From an uncultured Streptomyces sp. (lineage in GTDB: Bacteria; Actinomycetota; Actinomycetes; Streptomycetales; Streptomycetaceae): 64,000 bases of DNA. This document shows, one piece after another, positions 24,008-32,123 of this stretch; position 1 is the stretch's first letter; every line of letters begins with the position of its first letter. A model generated the notes under the pieces. It ran no database searches and had not been told where the DNA came from. It saw nothing but the letters and a program-made list of their open reading frames with translations. The stretch spans positions 186,001 to 250,000 of the forward strand of contig NZ_CANLBS010000008.1 of NCBI RefSeq assembly GCF_947488945.1. The letters are read 5' to 3'. The position numbers were made by a program, and so were the translations under genes.

Positions 24008-25142
24008 GGACGGGCCGCGCTTCGCGGTCGTCGGGAACCCCGGCAACCGCCGCGTCGGCTTCTTCCGGGAGGCGGTGCGCGCGGCGGGGCTCCCCGACGC
24101 CCGGGTGGTGCCGTGGCGGGAGGTGCTGACGGGCGGAGCCGGGTTCCTGCCGGGCGAGCTGGTGCGGCTGGACTCGCCGGGCGAGGACGCCGAGGTGGAC
24201 CGGCTGCTGCGCGGCGTGGACGATCCCGCCCGGGTGGAGGGGTCGGGCCGCTGGTACGCCTCCTTCCTCGACGGGGTGAGCGTGGTGGCCCGAGCTGCGG
24301 CGGCGGCCGGCGCCCGGATGCTCGACGGCCCGGACGACCTGGCGGTGCTGTTCGACAAGCGGCTGTGCCACGGGGTGCTGGACACCGCCGGGGTGCCGGT
24401 GCCGGCGTCGCCGACCTCCGGTCCGGAGGCGGCGGTGGTCCGGGACTGGTCGCACGTACGGGAGTTGCTCCGGGAGCACCGGATGCCACGGGCGTTCGTC
24501 AAGCCGGCCCACGGCTCCTCCGCCTCGGGGGTGCTGGCGCTGGAGACCGCGGGACCGGGGCGGGTGCGGGCGACCACGTCGGTGGAGCGGGACGCGCAGG
24601 GGCGGCTCTACAACTCCCTGCGGGTGCGCAGGTACACCACCGAGCACGAGGTGGCGGCGATCGTCGACGCGCTCGCGCCGGACGGGCTGCACGTCGAACG
24701 CTGGCTGCCGAAGGCGGCCCAGCGGGGGCGGGTGGCGGACCTGAGGGTCGTGGTGGTGGCCGGCCGGGCGACGCACGCCGTGGTCCGCACGAGCCGGACC
24801 CCGATGACCAATCTGCACCTGGGCGGGGCCCGCGGCGATCTGGACGAGGTGCGGGCCGCTGTCGCGGCGGTGGGCGGGTGCTGGCGGGATGCGCTGGCGG
24901 TCTGCGAGCGGGCCGCGGCCTGCTTCCCCGCCACCCTGTGCGTGGGCGTCGACCTGCTTCCGGGCACCGGGTGGCGGCGGTTCGCCGTCGGCGAGGTCAA
25001 CGCCTTCGGCGACCTGCTGCCGGGGCTCACCGGCCTGCCCGGAAGCGGTGCCGAGCGGTGGAACACGTACGAGGCGCAGGTGGCCGCCGTACGGGAACGA
25101 ACGACGACGACGAGGAACGACCGTGCTGTCCCGACCCCCTGA
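23988..25142 (+). CDS. STM4014-family ATP-grasp protein
   Basis: This protein of 380-384 aa begins at ATG 23988 or GTG 24000, inside the end of the upstream gene. The ATP-grasp fold is visible: an N-terminal domain (RFAVVGNPGNRRVGFFREAV), the ATP-binding Lys and glycine-rich loop (AFVKPAHGSSASGVLAL), the Arg-bearing strand (VADLRVVVVAGRATHAVVRT) and the metal-binding E-x-N (VGEVNAFGD). Members ligate a carboxylate to an amine or thiol using ATP. The partner is unknown; the STM4015 C-terminal tail is a candidate. The family is named after Salmonella STM4014. Confidence 0.85.
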   Translation: MSPSVNEDGPRFAVVGNPGNRRVGFFREAVRAAGLPDARVVPWREVLTGGAGFLPGELVRLDSPGEDAEVDRLLRGVDDPARVEGSGRWYASFLDGVSVVARAAAAAGARMLDGPDDLAVLFDKRLCHGVLDTAGVPVPASPTSGPEAAVVRDWSHVRELLREHRMPRAFVKPAHGSSASGVLALETAGPGRVRATTSVERDAQGRLYNSLRVRRYTTEHEVAAIVDALAPDGLHVERWLPKAAQRGRVADLRVVVVAGRATHAVVRTSRTPMTNLHLGGARGDLDEVRAAVAAVGGCWRDALAVCERAAACFPATLCVGVDLLPGTGWRRFAVGEVNAFGDLLPGLTGLPGSGAERWNTYEAQVAAVRERTTTTRNDRAVPTP

Positions 25143-26007
25143 GACCCCGGCCGGCCCGGCCGGCGTACCGCCGGAAGGCACTGCGCCCCCCGCGCCCGAC
25201 ATGAACGAGGTGGTGGGCCGGGACGATCTGCTGCTCGTCACGCTGGACACCCTGCGGTACGACGTGGCGGCCGAGCTGGCCGCGGCCGGCCGCATCCCGC
25301 ACCTGGCCCGTCATCTGCCCGGTGGGGTGTGGGAGAAGCGGCACGCGCCGGGGAGCTTCACCTACGCCTCCCACCAGGCGATCTTCGCGGGCTTCCTGCC
25401 GACGCCGGCGTCCCCGGGACCGCATCCGCGGCTGTTCGCCGCCCGGTTCGGCGGCAGCGAGACGACGGTGGGCCGCACCTTCGTCCACGACGCGCCGGAT
25501 CTGGTGTCGGCCCTGGCGGACGCCGGTTACCGCACCGTGTGCATCGGCGGGGTCGGCTTCTTCAACAAGCAGGCGCCGCTGGGGTCGGTGCTGCCCGGGA
25601 TGTTCCGGGAGAGCCACTGGGAGCCCGGCTTCGGCGTGGCGTCGCCCACGTCGTTCGAGGCGCAGGTGACCCGGGCGGAGGAGGTCGTCGCCGCGCTCCC
25701 CGCCGACGAGCGGCTGTTCCTCTTCGTCAACGTCTCCGCGCTCCACCAGCCGAACTGGTTCCATCTGCCGGGCGCCACCCCGGACGCCGGGGACTCGCGG
25801 GCCACCCACGCGGCGGCCCTGGAGTACGTCGACCGGCACATCGGGCGGCTGTTCGCCGCCGCGAGCAGCCGGCGCCGGTGCTTCGCCATCGTCTGCTCCG
25901 ACCACGGCACCGCCTACGGCGACGGCGGCTACACCGGCCACCGCCTCGGCCACGAGGCCGTGTGGACCGTGCCGTACGCCCACTTCTTCCTCGAACCGGG
26001 GGCCTGA
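25123..26007 (+). CDS. STM4013/SEN3800-family hydrolase
   Basis: This 294-aa alkaline-phosphatase/sulfatase-superfamily protein has a metal-binding Asp in LLLVTLDTLRYDVA, a probable nucleophile region in SFTYASHQAIFAGFLP, and the Asp-His and His ligands in VCSDHGTAYG and GYTGHRLGHEAVWT. It is short for a sulfatase and has no signal peptide, so it acts in the cytosol. The GTG at 25123 has AGGA upstream and overlaps STM4014 by 20 bases; ATG 25201 is an alternative. It probably hydrolyses a phosphate or sulfate ester, or uses the fold for transfer, within the island's pathway. Confidence 0.85.
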   Translation: MLSRPPETPAGPAGVPPEGTAPPAPDMNEVVGRDDLLLVTLDTLRYDVAAELAAAGRIPHLARHLPGGVWEKRHAPGSFTYASHQAIFAGFLPTPASPGPHPRLFAARFGGSETTVGRTFVHDAPDLVSALADAGYRTVCIGGVGFFNKQAPLGSVLPGMFRESHWEPGFGVASPTSFEAQVTRAEEVVAALPADERLFLFVNVSALHQPNWFHLPGATPDAGDSRATHAAALEYVDRHIGRLFAAASSRRRCFAIVCSDHGTAYGDGGYTGHRLGHEAVWTVPYAHFFLEPGA

Positions 26008-26014
26008 ACCGACC

Positions 26015-27394
26015 ATGACCGACACCCTCGCCGCTCCCCCCGTCCGCCCGTACCGGAGCTACGTCTACGCCTACCCGCACAAGACGGCCTACCGTCCGCT
26101 CGACGACCGGCCGGCCCTGCGGGAGCTGTGGGCTGCCGAGCCCAAGGAAGCGCTCTCGCTGTACGCGCACATACCGTTCTGCGAGGTCCGCTGCGGATTC
26201 TGCAACCTCTTCACCCGGATCGGTGCTCCCGACGAGCTGACCGGCCGTTACCTCGACGCGCTGGAGCGCCAGGCGCTGGCGGTGCGTGAGGCGCTCGGCG
26301 ACGACGGGCCGGTGCGGTTCGCCGCGGCGGCGTTCGGCGGGGGTACGCCCACCTTCCTGACGGCGGGCGAGCTGGAGCGGCTCTGCGACATCGCGGAGAA
26401 GCGGATGGGCGCCGACCTGCGGGCGGTCCCGCTGTCCGTGGAGACGTCCCCGTCGACGGCGACGGCGGACCGGCTCGCGGTGCTGGCCGACCGGGGCGCG
26501 ACCCGGATCAGCATCGGGGTGCAGAGCTTCGTGGACGCGGAGGCCAGGGCGGCGGTGCGTCCCCAGCGGCGGGCGGAGGTCGAGGCCGCGCTGGGCCGGA
26601 TCCGGGACGCGGGGGCGCCGGTCCTCAACATCGATCTGATCTACGGCATCGACGGGCAGACCGGGGAGAGCTGGCGGGCCTCGCTGGACGCGGCGCTGGC
26701 CTGGCGCCCGGAGGAGCTGTACCTGTACCCGCTGTACGTGCGCCCGCTGACCGGCCTCGGCCGGCTCACCGGCGCGGCGGCCCCCGTCGCCGGTACGGTC
26801 GCCGGAGATCCCGCCGGGGCCGCGTGGGACGAGCAGCGGCTGCGGCTGTACCGCTCCGGGCGGGACCATCTGCTGGCCAACGGCTACACCCAGGTGTCGA
26901 TGCGGATGTTCCGGCGGGCCGACGCCCCGCAGGAGGGTCCGGACGACTACGCGTGCCAGACCGACGGGATGATCGGCCTGGGTTGCGGCGCCCGCTCGTA
27001 CACCGCGTCCCTGCACTACTCCTTCGACTACGCCGTGGAGATGCGGGAGGTACGCGGCATCATCGACCGGTTCACGCGGACCCGGGACTTCTCGCGGGCC
27101 GAGGTGGGCCGGTACGTCGACGCCGGCGAGGCCCGCCGCCGGCATCTGCTGCAGTCGCTGCTCCAGGCCGGGGGGATGGAGACGGCGGAGTACCGGACCA
27201 GGTTCGGCACGGATCCGGGCGCGGACTTCGGACCGGAGCTGGAGCGGTTCGCGGCGCGCGGCTGGCTGGACACGGCGGCCGGGCCGGAGGTGCTGCGGCT
27301 GTCGCCGGAGGGCCTCGCGTACTCCGACGGGCTCGGCCCCGAGCTGTTCTCCCCGGCCGTGCGGGCGGCGATGGCCGCGTACGAGGCGAAGTGA
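26015..27394 (+). CDS. STM4012-family radical SAM protein (HemN-like)
   Basis: This 459-aa radical SAM enzyme carries Cys56-x3-Cys60-x2-Cys63 (IPFCEVRCGFCNLF) for the 4Fe-4S cluster, a GGGTP motif for SAM (AFGGGTPTFL), an SVETSPST strand and ISIGVQSFVDAEARA, all typical of the HemN-like branch. The C-terminal half resembles the HemN extension (GCGARSYTASLHYSFDYAVE). HemN proteins carry two SAM molecules, and members act on large cofactors or as methyltransferases. The start is 7 bases after the hydrolase stop, and the end overlaps STM4011 as GTGA. Confidence 0.9.
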   Translation: MTDTLAAPPVRPYRSYVYAYPHKTAYRPLDDRPALRELWAAEPKEALSLYAHIPFCEVRCGFCNLFTRIGAPDELTGRYLDALERQALAVREALGDDGPVRFAAAAFGGGTPTFLTAGELERLCDIAEKRMGADLRAVPLSVETSPSTATADRLAVLADRGATRISIGVQSFVDAEARAAVRPQRRAEVEAALGRIRDAGAPVLNIDLIYGIDGQTGESWRASLDAALAWRPEELYLYPLYVRPLTGLGRLTGAAAPVAGTVAGDPAGAAWDEQRLRLYRSGRDHLLANGYTQVSMRMFRRADAPQEGPDDYACQTDGMIGLGCGARSYTASLHYSFDYAVEMREVRGIIDRFTRTRDFSRAEVGRYVDAGEARRRHLLQSLLQAGGMETAEYRTRFGTDPGADFGPELERFAARGWLDTAAGPEVLRLSPEGLAYSDGLGPELFSPAVRAAMAAYEAK

Positions 27395-28428
27395 GCGGCG
27401 GCGTGGAGCTGACCCTCCTCTACCGGGGGCCGCTGGCCTCCTGCGACTACGACTGCCCTTACTGCCCGTTCGCCAAGCGGCGCGACAGCGGGCCGCGGCT
27501 CGCCGCCGACCGGGCGGCGCTGGAGCGGTTCGTCGGCTGGGTGGCGGGACGGACCGGTGACCGGATCTCGGTGCTGTTCACCCCGTGGGGCGAGGCGCTG
27601 GTGCGGTCCTGGTACCGCCGGGCGCTGGTGGAGCTGTCCCGGATGCCGCACGTGGCACGGGTGGCCGTCCAGACCAATCTGAGCGGCCGCACCGGGTGGC
27701 TGGCGGAGGCCGACCGGGACCGGGTCGCCCTGTGGTGCACGTACCACCCCGGCCAGACGCCGTACGAACGGTTCCTCGGCAAGTGCCGGGAGCTGACGGG
27801 GCTCGGGGTGCGGTACAGCGTGGGCGTGGTGGGGTTCGAGGAGCACTTCGCGGAGGCCGGCCGGCTGCGGGCGGCGCTGCCGCGGGAGGTCTATCTCTGG
27901 GTGAACGCCGCCGAGGGCCGGAGCTACACGGACGCGGAGGCGGACCGCTGGACGTCACTGGACCCGCTGTTCCCGTACAGCCGTCATCCGCACCGCTCGG
28001 CGGGGCTGCCCTGCCGGACCGGTGAGTCGGTGGTCTCCGTCGACGGCGACGGCACCGTCCGGCGGTGTCACTTCGTCGCCGAGGAGCTGGGCAATCTGTA
28101 CGACGGGAGCTATCGCGCGGCGCTCGGTCCGCGGGGCTGTCCCCGTGACGTCTGCGACTGCCACATCGGCTATGTGCACCTGGAGTCGCTGCCGCTGTAC
28201 GACGTGTTCGCGGGCGGGGTGCTGGAGCGGATACCGGGCCGGAGCACGGGGGCCGGCGGGCCGGGGGGCGGGGCGGCGGAGGCCGTGCCGCCGGGGTCCA
28301 CGCCGCCGGGCGGGCCCGTGGAACGGGGCCCGTCGCGGCGTGCACTGCTTCCGCTGCTCCCGTCGGGGTCCGGACCGGACCGGGGAGCGCGGGGATGCGC
28401 GGCACCGGAGGGGTGCCGGGCGGGGTGA
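27391..28428 (+). CDS. STM4011-family radical SAM protein
   Basis: This 345-aa radical SAM enzyme has Cys18-x3-Cys22-x2-Cys25 (ASCDYDCPYCPFAK) and a set of C-terminal cysteines (LPCRTGE, VRRCHFV, RGCPRDVCDCHIGY) that look like a site for an auxiliary Fe-S cluster, as in SPASM-type peptide-modifying enzymes. The last 60 residues are Gly/Pro/Arg-rich and appear unstructured. The GTG at 27391 overlaps the upstream stop. With STM4012 it supplies two different radical chemistries for the island. It is the final gene of the operon. Confidence 0.88.
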   Translation: MSGGVELTLLYRGPLASCDYDCPYCPFAKRRDSGPRLAADRAALERFVGWVAGRTGDRISVLFTPWGEALVRSWYRRALVELSRMPHVARVAVQTNLSGRTGWLAEADRDRVALWCTYHPGQTPYERFLGKCRELTGLGVRYSVGVVGFEEHFAEAGRLRAALPREVYLWVNAAEGRSYTDAEADRWTSLDPLFPYSRHPHRSAGLPCRTGESVVSVDGDGTVRRCHFVAEELGNLYDGSYRAALGPRGCPRDVCDCHIGYVHLESLPLYDVFAGGVLERIPGRSTGAGGPGGGAAEAVPPGSTPPGGPVERGPSRRALLPLLPSGSGPDRGARGCAAPEGCRAG

Positions 28429-28461
28429 GCCGGGGCGGCCCGGCGGTGCGGAGGGGGCGGC

Positions 28462-29283
28462 TCAGAGCGGCAGCAGGTCCGGGCGCTTCGCGGCGGCGTG
28501 GTCGCCGGAGGACTCGCCGCGCAGCCGCCTGCCGATCCACGGCACCAGGTGCTCGCGGGCCCACTGGATGTTGTCGCGCCGCACCTCGAAGCTGCCGCGC
28601 TGGGCCTGCGGCGGCCATGCCTGGTCCGGGTCCGCGGGGACCGCGATGCCGAGCACCTGCGCCGCGCGGAGCGCGACCCGGGTGTGGCCCTCGGCCGACA
28701 GGTGGAGCCGGTCGGCGTCCCAGGCCCGGCGGTCCTGCACGGAGCGCAGCGACCAGAGGTCGAGCACCGGGCAGTGGTAGCGGTCGGCGATGGCCCGCAG
28801 GTGCACGTTGTAGGTGGCGATCTTGCCGCGCATGTGGCGCAGGACCGGCACCCCGCGGGTGTCGAAGCCGGTGGTCACCATCACCGTGCCGACGGCCTGG
28901 GTGAGGTCGGCCACCGCGCGCTCGAAGCGTTCGGCGAGATCGTCGGGGTCGGTGCCGGGACGGATGATGTCGTTCCCGCCGGCGCAGAAGCTCACCAGGT
29001 CCGGTGCGAGCTCCTTGGCACGGGGAACCTGCTCCTCGACGATCTGGTCGAGGAGCCTGCCGCGTATCGCGAGATTGGCGTACCGGAAATCACCGTGGGG
29101 GGAATCCCCGAGGGCCGGGGCGGGGGCGGGGAGCTGGTCCGCCAGCAGGACCGCGAAACGGTCCGCCCACCCTACGTAACTCCCGTCGGGACCGGGGTCG
29201 CCGACTCCTTCGGTGAAACTGTCGCCGATCGCCGCGTACGACCCGATGGGATTTGCTTTTCTGATGCTCGAATCGTCTGCCAC
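28462..29283 (-). CDS. SGNH/GDSL-type hydrolase
   Basis: This 273-aa intracellular esterase/lipase-like protein has block I YAAIGDSFTEGVGD (catalytic Ser), block III VSFCAGGNDI (Gly-x-Asn-Asp) and block V DADRLHLSAEGHTR (Asp-x-x-His). There is no signal peptide. The GTG at 29283 is the only reasonable start; it lacks a ribosome binding site and lies close to TATCTT and a 14-base palindrome, so it may be leaderless. It is convergent with the STM4011 operon and no partner is evident. The substrate is unknown. Confidence 0.88.
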   Translation of the reverse strand: MADDSSIRKANPIGSYAAIGDSFTEGVGDPGPDGSYVGWADRFAVLLADQLPAPAPALGDSPHGDFRYANLAIRGRLLDQIVEEQVPRAKELAPDLVSFCAGGNDIIRPGTDPDDLAERFERAVADLTQAVGTVMVTTGFDTRGVPVLRHMRGKIATYNVHLRAIADRYHCPVLDLWSLRSVQDRRAWDADRLHLSAEGHTRVALRAAQVLGIAVPADPDQAWPPQAQRGSFEVRRDNIQWAREHLVPWIGRRLRGESSGDHAAAKRPDLLPL

Positions 29284-29284
29284 A

Positions 29285-29298
29285 GCAAGATATCTTGC
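29285..29298. promoter_or_regulatory. 14-base palindrome at the SGNH hydrolase start
   Basis: GCAAGATATCTTGC is a perfect palindrome ending 1 base before the GTG start. It contains TATCTT on both strands, usable as a -10 box for a leaderless transcript, so a regulator bound here would overlap the promoter. Confidence 0.5.
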
Positions 29299-29391
29299 AC
29301 CGTGGATTGTGACCTACGCGACCGTAATAGGGGGTTGACTGGTGGTGAGATAGACCACCCGGTCAGTTTTTGGTAAAGCCGGAATAAGGAG

Positions 29392-29419
29392 AAGGGGCGG
29401 CGCTTTCGCGCCGCCCCTT
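29392..29419. terminator. Bidirectional terminator of the M23 peptidase gene
   Basis: A perfect 12-bp stem (AAGGGGCGGCGC, loop TTTC, complement) lies 61 bases past the M23 stop. A second dyad, GGTGGT-N7-ACCACC with GTTTTT after it (29341-29370), lies beyond and may back it up. Confidence 0.8.
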
Positions 29420-29480
29420 CTGCCGTTCACCGCCCCGCGCGGTCATTCACCGTCCGGGCCGGACCGGGTCGTGGGCCGTC

Positions 29481-30425
29481 TCAGATGGAGACGCCGTGCG
29501 ACCGGAGGTAGGCGATCGGGTCGACGTCCGAGCCGTAGCTCGGGGTGGTCCGGATCTCGAAGTGGAGGTGCGGGCCGGTGGAGTTTCCGGTCGAGCCGGA
29601 GAGTCCTATCTGCTGGCCGCCGGTGACGGTGTCGCCGGCCGAGACGTTCAGCGAGGACTGGTGGGCGTACTGCGAGTACATGCCGTCGGCGTGCTTGATG
29701 ACGACCTCGTTGCCGTACGAGCCGCTCCAGCCGGCCGAGACGACGGTGCCCGGACCGATGGCGCGGACGACGGTGCCGGAGGCGGCCTGGAAGTCCGAGC
29801 CGGTGTGGTAGCCGCTGGACCAGCTCGAACCGGAGGCGTGGTACTGGGTGGTGACCGTGGCGTTGGCGACCGGGGTCGTCCAGCCGGAGCTGTCGCTCTC
29901 GGCGGAGGACGAGGTGGACGCCGCGGTCTCGGCGGTGGCCGCGGAGGAGGCCGGGGCGGACTTCGCGGCGTCGTCCGAGGAGGTCTCGGCCCCGGCGGAC
30001 GCGGCCGCGTCGGCGGAGGAGGTGTCCGCCGGGGAGGAGGGCGCCGAGGAGGACGGGGAAGCGGCGGCGCCGGCGGAGCCGAGCGTCAGCTTCATGCCCG
30101 GGAAGATCAGGCTCGGGTTTCCGCCGACGACCTCACGGTTGTCCTGGTACAGCTTCTGCCAGCCACCCTTGATCTTCTTCTCGGCGGCGATCTTCGCCAG
30201 GTAGTCGCCGTGGACGACCGTGTAGGTCTTCGCGGCGGACTGGCCCTTGGCGACCGTGGTGGCCTGGACCGACTGCGCGGCCGAGGTCGCGGGCTTCTCC
30301 GCGGCGTTCGCGCCGGTGGCGGCGAAGAGCGGGAGAGCCAGGACGGCGCCGCCGGCTCCTGCGGCGATGACGCCGCGGGCGATCGGGCCGGTGTTCTTAC
30401 GACGGTGCTTACCCGAGATGGGCAT
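29481..30425 (-). CDS. Secreted LysM-M23 peptidoglycan endopeptidase
   Basis: This 314-aa exported wall hydrolase has a basic N-terminus and signal peptide (MPISGKHRRKNTGPIARGVI, then AAGAGGAVLALPLFAATGAN), a LysM domain (YTVVHGDYLAKIAAEKKIKG through PGMKLTL, about residues 68-115), a Ser/Ala-rich linker (about 115-185) and an M23 domain with the zinc ligands H-x3-D (YHTGSDFQ) and H-x-H (GPHLHFEI). M23 enzymes cut peptide cross-links; LysM binds glycan. The ATG at 30425 follows AAGGAG, which sits next to the 3' strand of the ydaO-type riboswitch, so translation or elongation is likely to respond to c-di-AMP. Confidence 0.93.
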   Translation of the reverse strand: MPISGKHRRKNTGPIARGVIAAGAGGAVLALPLFAATGANAAEKPATSAAQSVQATTVAKGQSAAKTYTVVHGDYLAKIAAEKKIKGGWQKLYQDNREVVGGNPSLIFPGMKLTLGSAGAAASPSSSAPSSPADTSSADAAASAGAETSSDDAAKSAPASSAATAETAASTSSSAESDSSGWTTPVANATVTTQYHASGSSWSSGYHTGSDFQAASGTVVRAIGPGTVVSAGWSGSYGNEVVIKHADGMYSQYAHQSSLNVSAGDTVTGGQQIGLSGSTGNSTGPHLHFEIRTTPSYGSDVDPIAYLRSHGVSI

Positions 30426-30442
30426 GGAGTGATTCCTCTCCT

Positions 30443-30616
30443 TCGCCTACGAGGTGAGCTGTCGGGTTCGGGCTGGAGATGCCCGGCCGCGCTGGACGCG
30501 ACTTCACCCCTAGCCGTCCGGACGAGTGCCGGGCGGCGGCTTACCTGGGTCCCCCGCTCCTGCCACGCGTGGGTTGGGTTTTCGGATTCCGGGCGGCGGC
30601 AGGATTAGGCGGTCCG
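30443..30616 (-). ncRNA. Cyclic di-AMP (ydaO/yuaA-type) riboswitch
   Basis: The leader reads, in order, CCGCCTAATCCTGCC, GGCAGGAGCGGGGGACCCAG, CTAGGGGTGAAG, GCCCGAACCCGACAGCTCAC and CTCGTAGGCG. These are the conserved blocks of the ydaO aptamer. The 5' CGCCTA and 3' TAGGCG form the closing P1 helix. The ribosome binding site of the M23 gene follows directly. In streptomycetes such aptamers precede cell-wall hydrolase genes, where c-di-AMP lowers expression. The exact ends are estimated. Confidence 0.88.
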
Positions 30617-30632
30617 TCCGGATTGAGGGTGA

Positions 30633-30694
30633 ACGTAATCGAGCCATGTCGAGCGGAACAAGCCATTGGTCCCGCCACGGAATCCATTGGTCCC
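30633..30694 (-). promoter_or_regulatory. M23 promoter with phased direct repeats upstream of -35
   Basis: On the minus strand TTGTTC (30661-30656), 17 bases and TTACGT (30638-30633) form a plausible promoter about 20 bases before the riboswitch. Immediately upstream are two copies of GGGACCAATGG (30694-30684 and 30673-30663), 21 bases apart, so they lie on the same DNA face. This is an activator-like arrangement. The binding protein is unknown. Confidence 0.5.
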
Positions 30695-31057
30695 CCACGC
30701 CGCAGATCCGCCGTCACTGTCCGTGGATTACGGATCTTGGCTTTCCGTACCAGCTCCGGCCGGAGCCCCGGCCGCACCGGCACACACCGTGACTGATATG
30801 AGCCCGCTCACGATTCATCCACCATCTGACGCCTAAGTAGACGATGTTGTGCAAAATGCTCTCAATTCGGACATGGCAGGCCATTGTTCGTGACGGATGC
30901 TCAGTTGCTGCAGCTCAGATGGCATTAAACGCACATGAATCGACCACCGCTCATGGTGTCGAACCTGTCCGGAGAGGGCGGGGAGCCATGTCGTATCGTC
31001 ACGAGCGAGCCGCCGTCGGCGAGCAGAGCCGACGGGCCCGACCCTCCAGGAGCCGAT

Positions 31058-31867
31058 GTGACGCAGGTGCCGCAGGTCCCGCCGACCGAGTCCGAGCTGA
31101 CCGGGGTGCGCAACTTCCGCGACGTGGGCGGCCTGCCGACCACGGACGGACGACGGGTACGGCGCGGACGCCTCTACCGCAGCGGTCACCTGGCGCACGC
31201 CACCGCCGAAGACGCTCTTCTTCTCGGCCGCCTCGGGCTGCACACCGTCTTCGACTTCCGCAATTCCGCCGACCTCAAGCTCGACGGCCGGGACGTGGAA
31301 CTGCCCGGCGTGCGGAACGTGAACATCCCGCTCTCCGACCCGGCGGACGGCGCGGGCTTCTGGCGGATGGTGCGCGACGGCGACCTCGACCAGCTCCGGT
31401 CGATCCTGGCCGACGGCAAGGGCACGGCACGGATGGTGAACTCGTACCGCGCGATGATCACCGACCGCACGGCCGAGCACAGCAGGGTGCTGCACGCCCT
31501 GGCGGAGGACAGCGTCCCGGCCCTGATGCACTGCGCCGCGGGCAAGGACCGGGCGGGCCTGACCATAGCGATCTGCCTGCTCGCCGTCGGAGTGGGCCGC
31601 GAGGCCATCGAGGAGGACTACCTCAAGTCCAACGACCCGCACCGCCGCTACCGGGTGCGCCGCAGCGACCCCTCGGCCGCCGCGACCTCGCCCGAGGTGA
31701 TGGAGCTGCTGAGCCCGCTCTTCGGCGCGCACGTCGAATACCTCGACGAGGCGTTCAGCGCCATCGACGACACCTGGGGCGGCACCGAGCGCTACCTCTC
31801 CGAAGGGCTCGGGCTCGCGCCCGCGACGCGGGAGCGGCTGCGCGAACGGCTGCTGGACGAGGCGTAG
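31058..31867 (+). CDS. Tyrosine/serine protein phosphatase (DSP-like)
   Basis: This 269-aa phosphatase has the P-loop HCAAGKDRAGLT (C-x5-R) typical of bacterial dual-specificity phosphatases of the LipA/PtpB-like group, an upstream general-acid Asp region (VFDFRNSADLKLDGR) and the N-terminal signature GVRNFRDVGGLPTTDGRRVR. The GTG at 31058 has AGGAG upstream; the open frame extends 41 codons further without a better site. It may act on phosphotyrosine proteins or phosphoinositides. It is convergent with DUF6126 and ends in a shared terminator. Confidence 0.87.
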   Translation: MTQVPQVPPTESELTGVRNFRDVGGLPTTDGRRVRRGRLYRSGHLAHATAEDALLLGRLGLHTVFDFRNSADLKLDGRDVELPGVRNVNIPLSDPADGAGFWRMVRDGDLDQLRSILADGKGTARMVNSYRAMITDRTAEHSRVLHALAEDSVPALMHCAAGKDRAGLTIAICLLAVGVGREAIEEDYLKSNDPHRRYRVRRSDPSAAATSPEVMELLSPLFGAHVEYLDEAFSAIDDTWGGTERYLSEGLGLAPATRERLRERLLDEA

Positions 31868-31874
31868 CGCGACC

Positions 31875-31898
31875 GGGCGGCCGCGCGTGCGGCCGCCC
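31875..31898. terminator. Bidirectional terminator
   Basis: A perfect 10-bp stem GGGCGGCCGC-GCGT-GCGGCCGCCC lies in the 38-base gap between the phosphatase gene and the DUF6126 gene on the opposite strand. Confidence 0.8.
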
Positions 31899-31905
31899 GC
31901 TCCTC

Positions 31906-32082
31906 CTACCGGTTGCCGCCGGCCACCGCGAAGAGGATGTAGAGGAACGCCGCGACGACGTGTCCGGCCACGAGGTAGGCGAAGAGCCTGATCACCAGGC
32001 CGCGCGGCATCTTGCTCTCGTGGGTGTCCTTGGCGGCGGGGCGCCTGGGGGTGAGCGGGTCGTAGTGCTCTGAATCGGACAT
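31906..32082 (-). CDS. DUF6126 small membrane protein
   Basis: This 58-aa protein has a polar N-terminus (MSDSEHYDPLTPRRPAAKDT) and one C-terminal transmembrane helix (VIRLFAYLVAGHVVAAFLYI). The ATG at 32082 has a GAGAGGAC-type site upstream. It follows the XRE-cupin regulator by 41 bases on the same strand, a pairing I recall as typical of DUF6126. The regulator may control it; the function is unknown. Confidence 0.8.
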   Translation of the reverse strand: MSDSEHYDPLTPRRPAAKDTHESKMPRGLVIRLFAYLVAGHVVAAFLYILFAVAGGNR

Positions 32083-32123
32083 GACAGTCCTCTCTGGGGC
32101 CGGTACGGGCCGGGCCTCCGGCT

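Noticed and set aside
22053..28428. Anti-phage defence island
   Set aside because: No nuclease, NTPase effector, toxin, integrase or other defence gene lies in or next to the island; the enzyme set suits biosynthesis or protein modification better.
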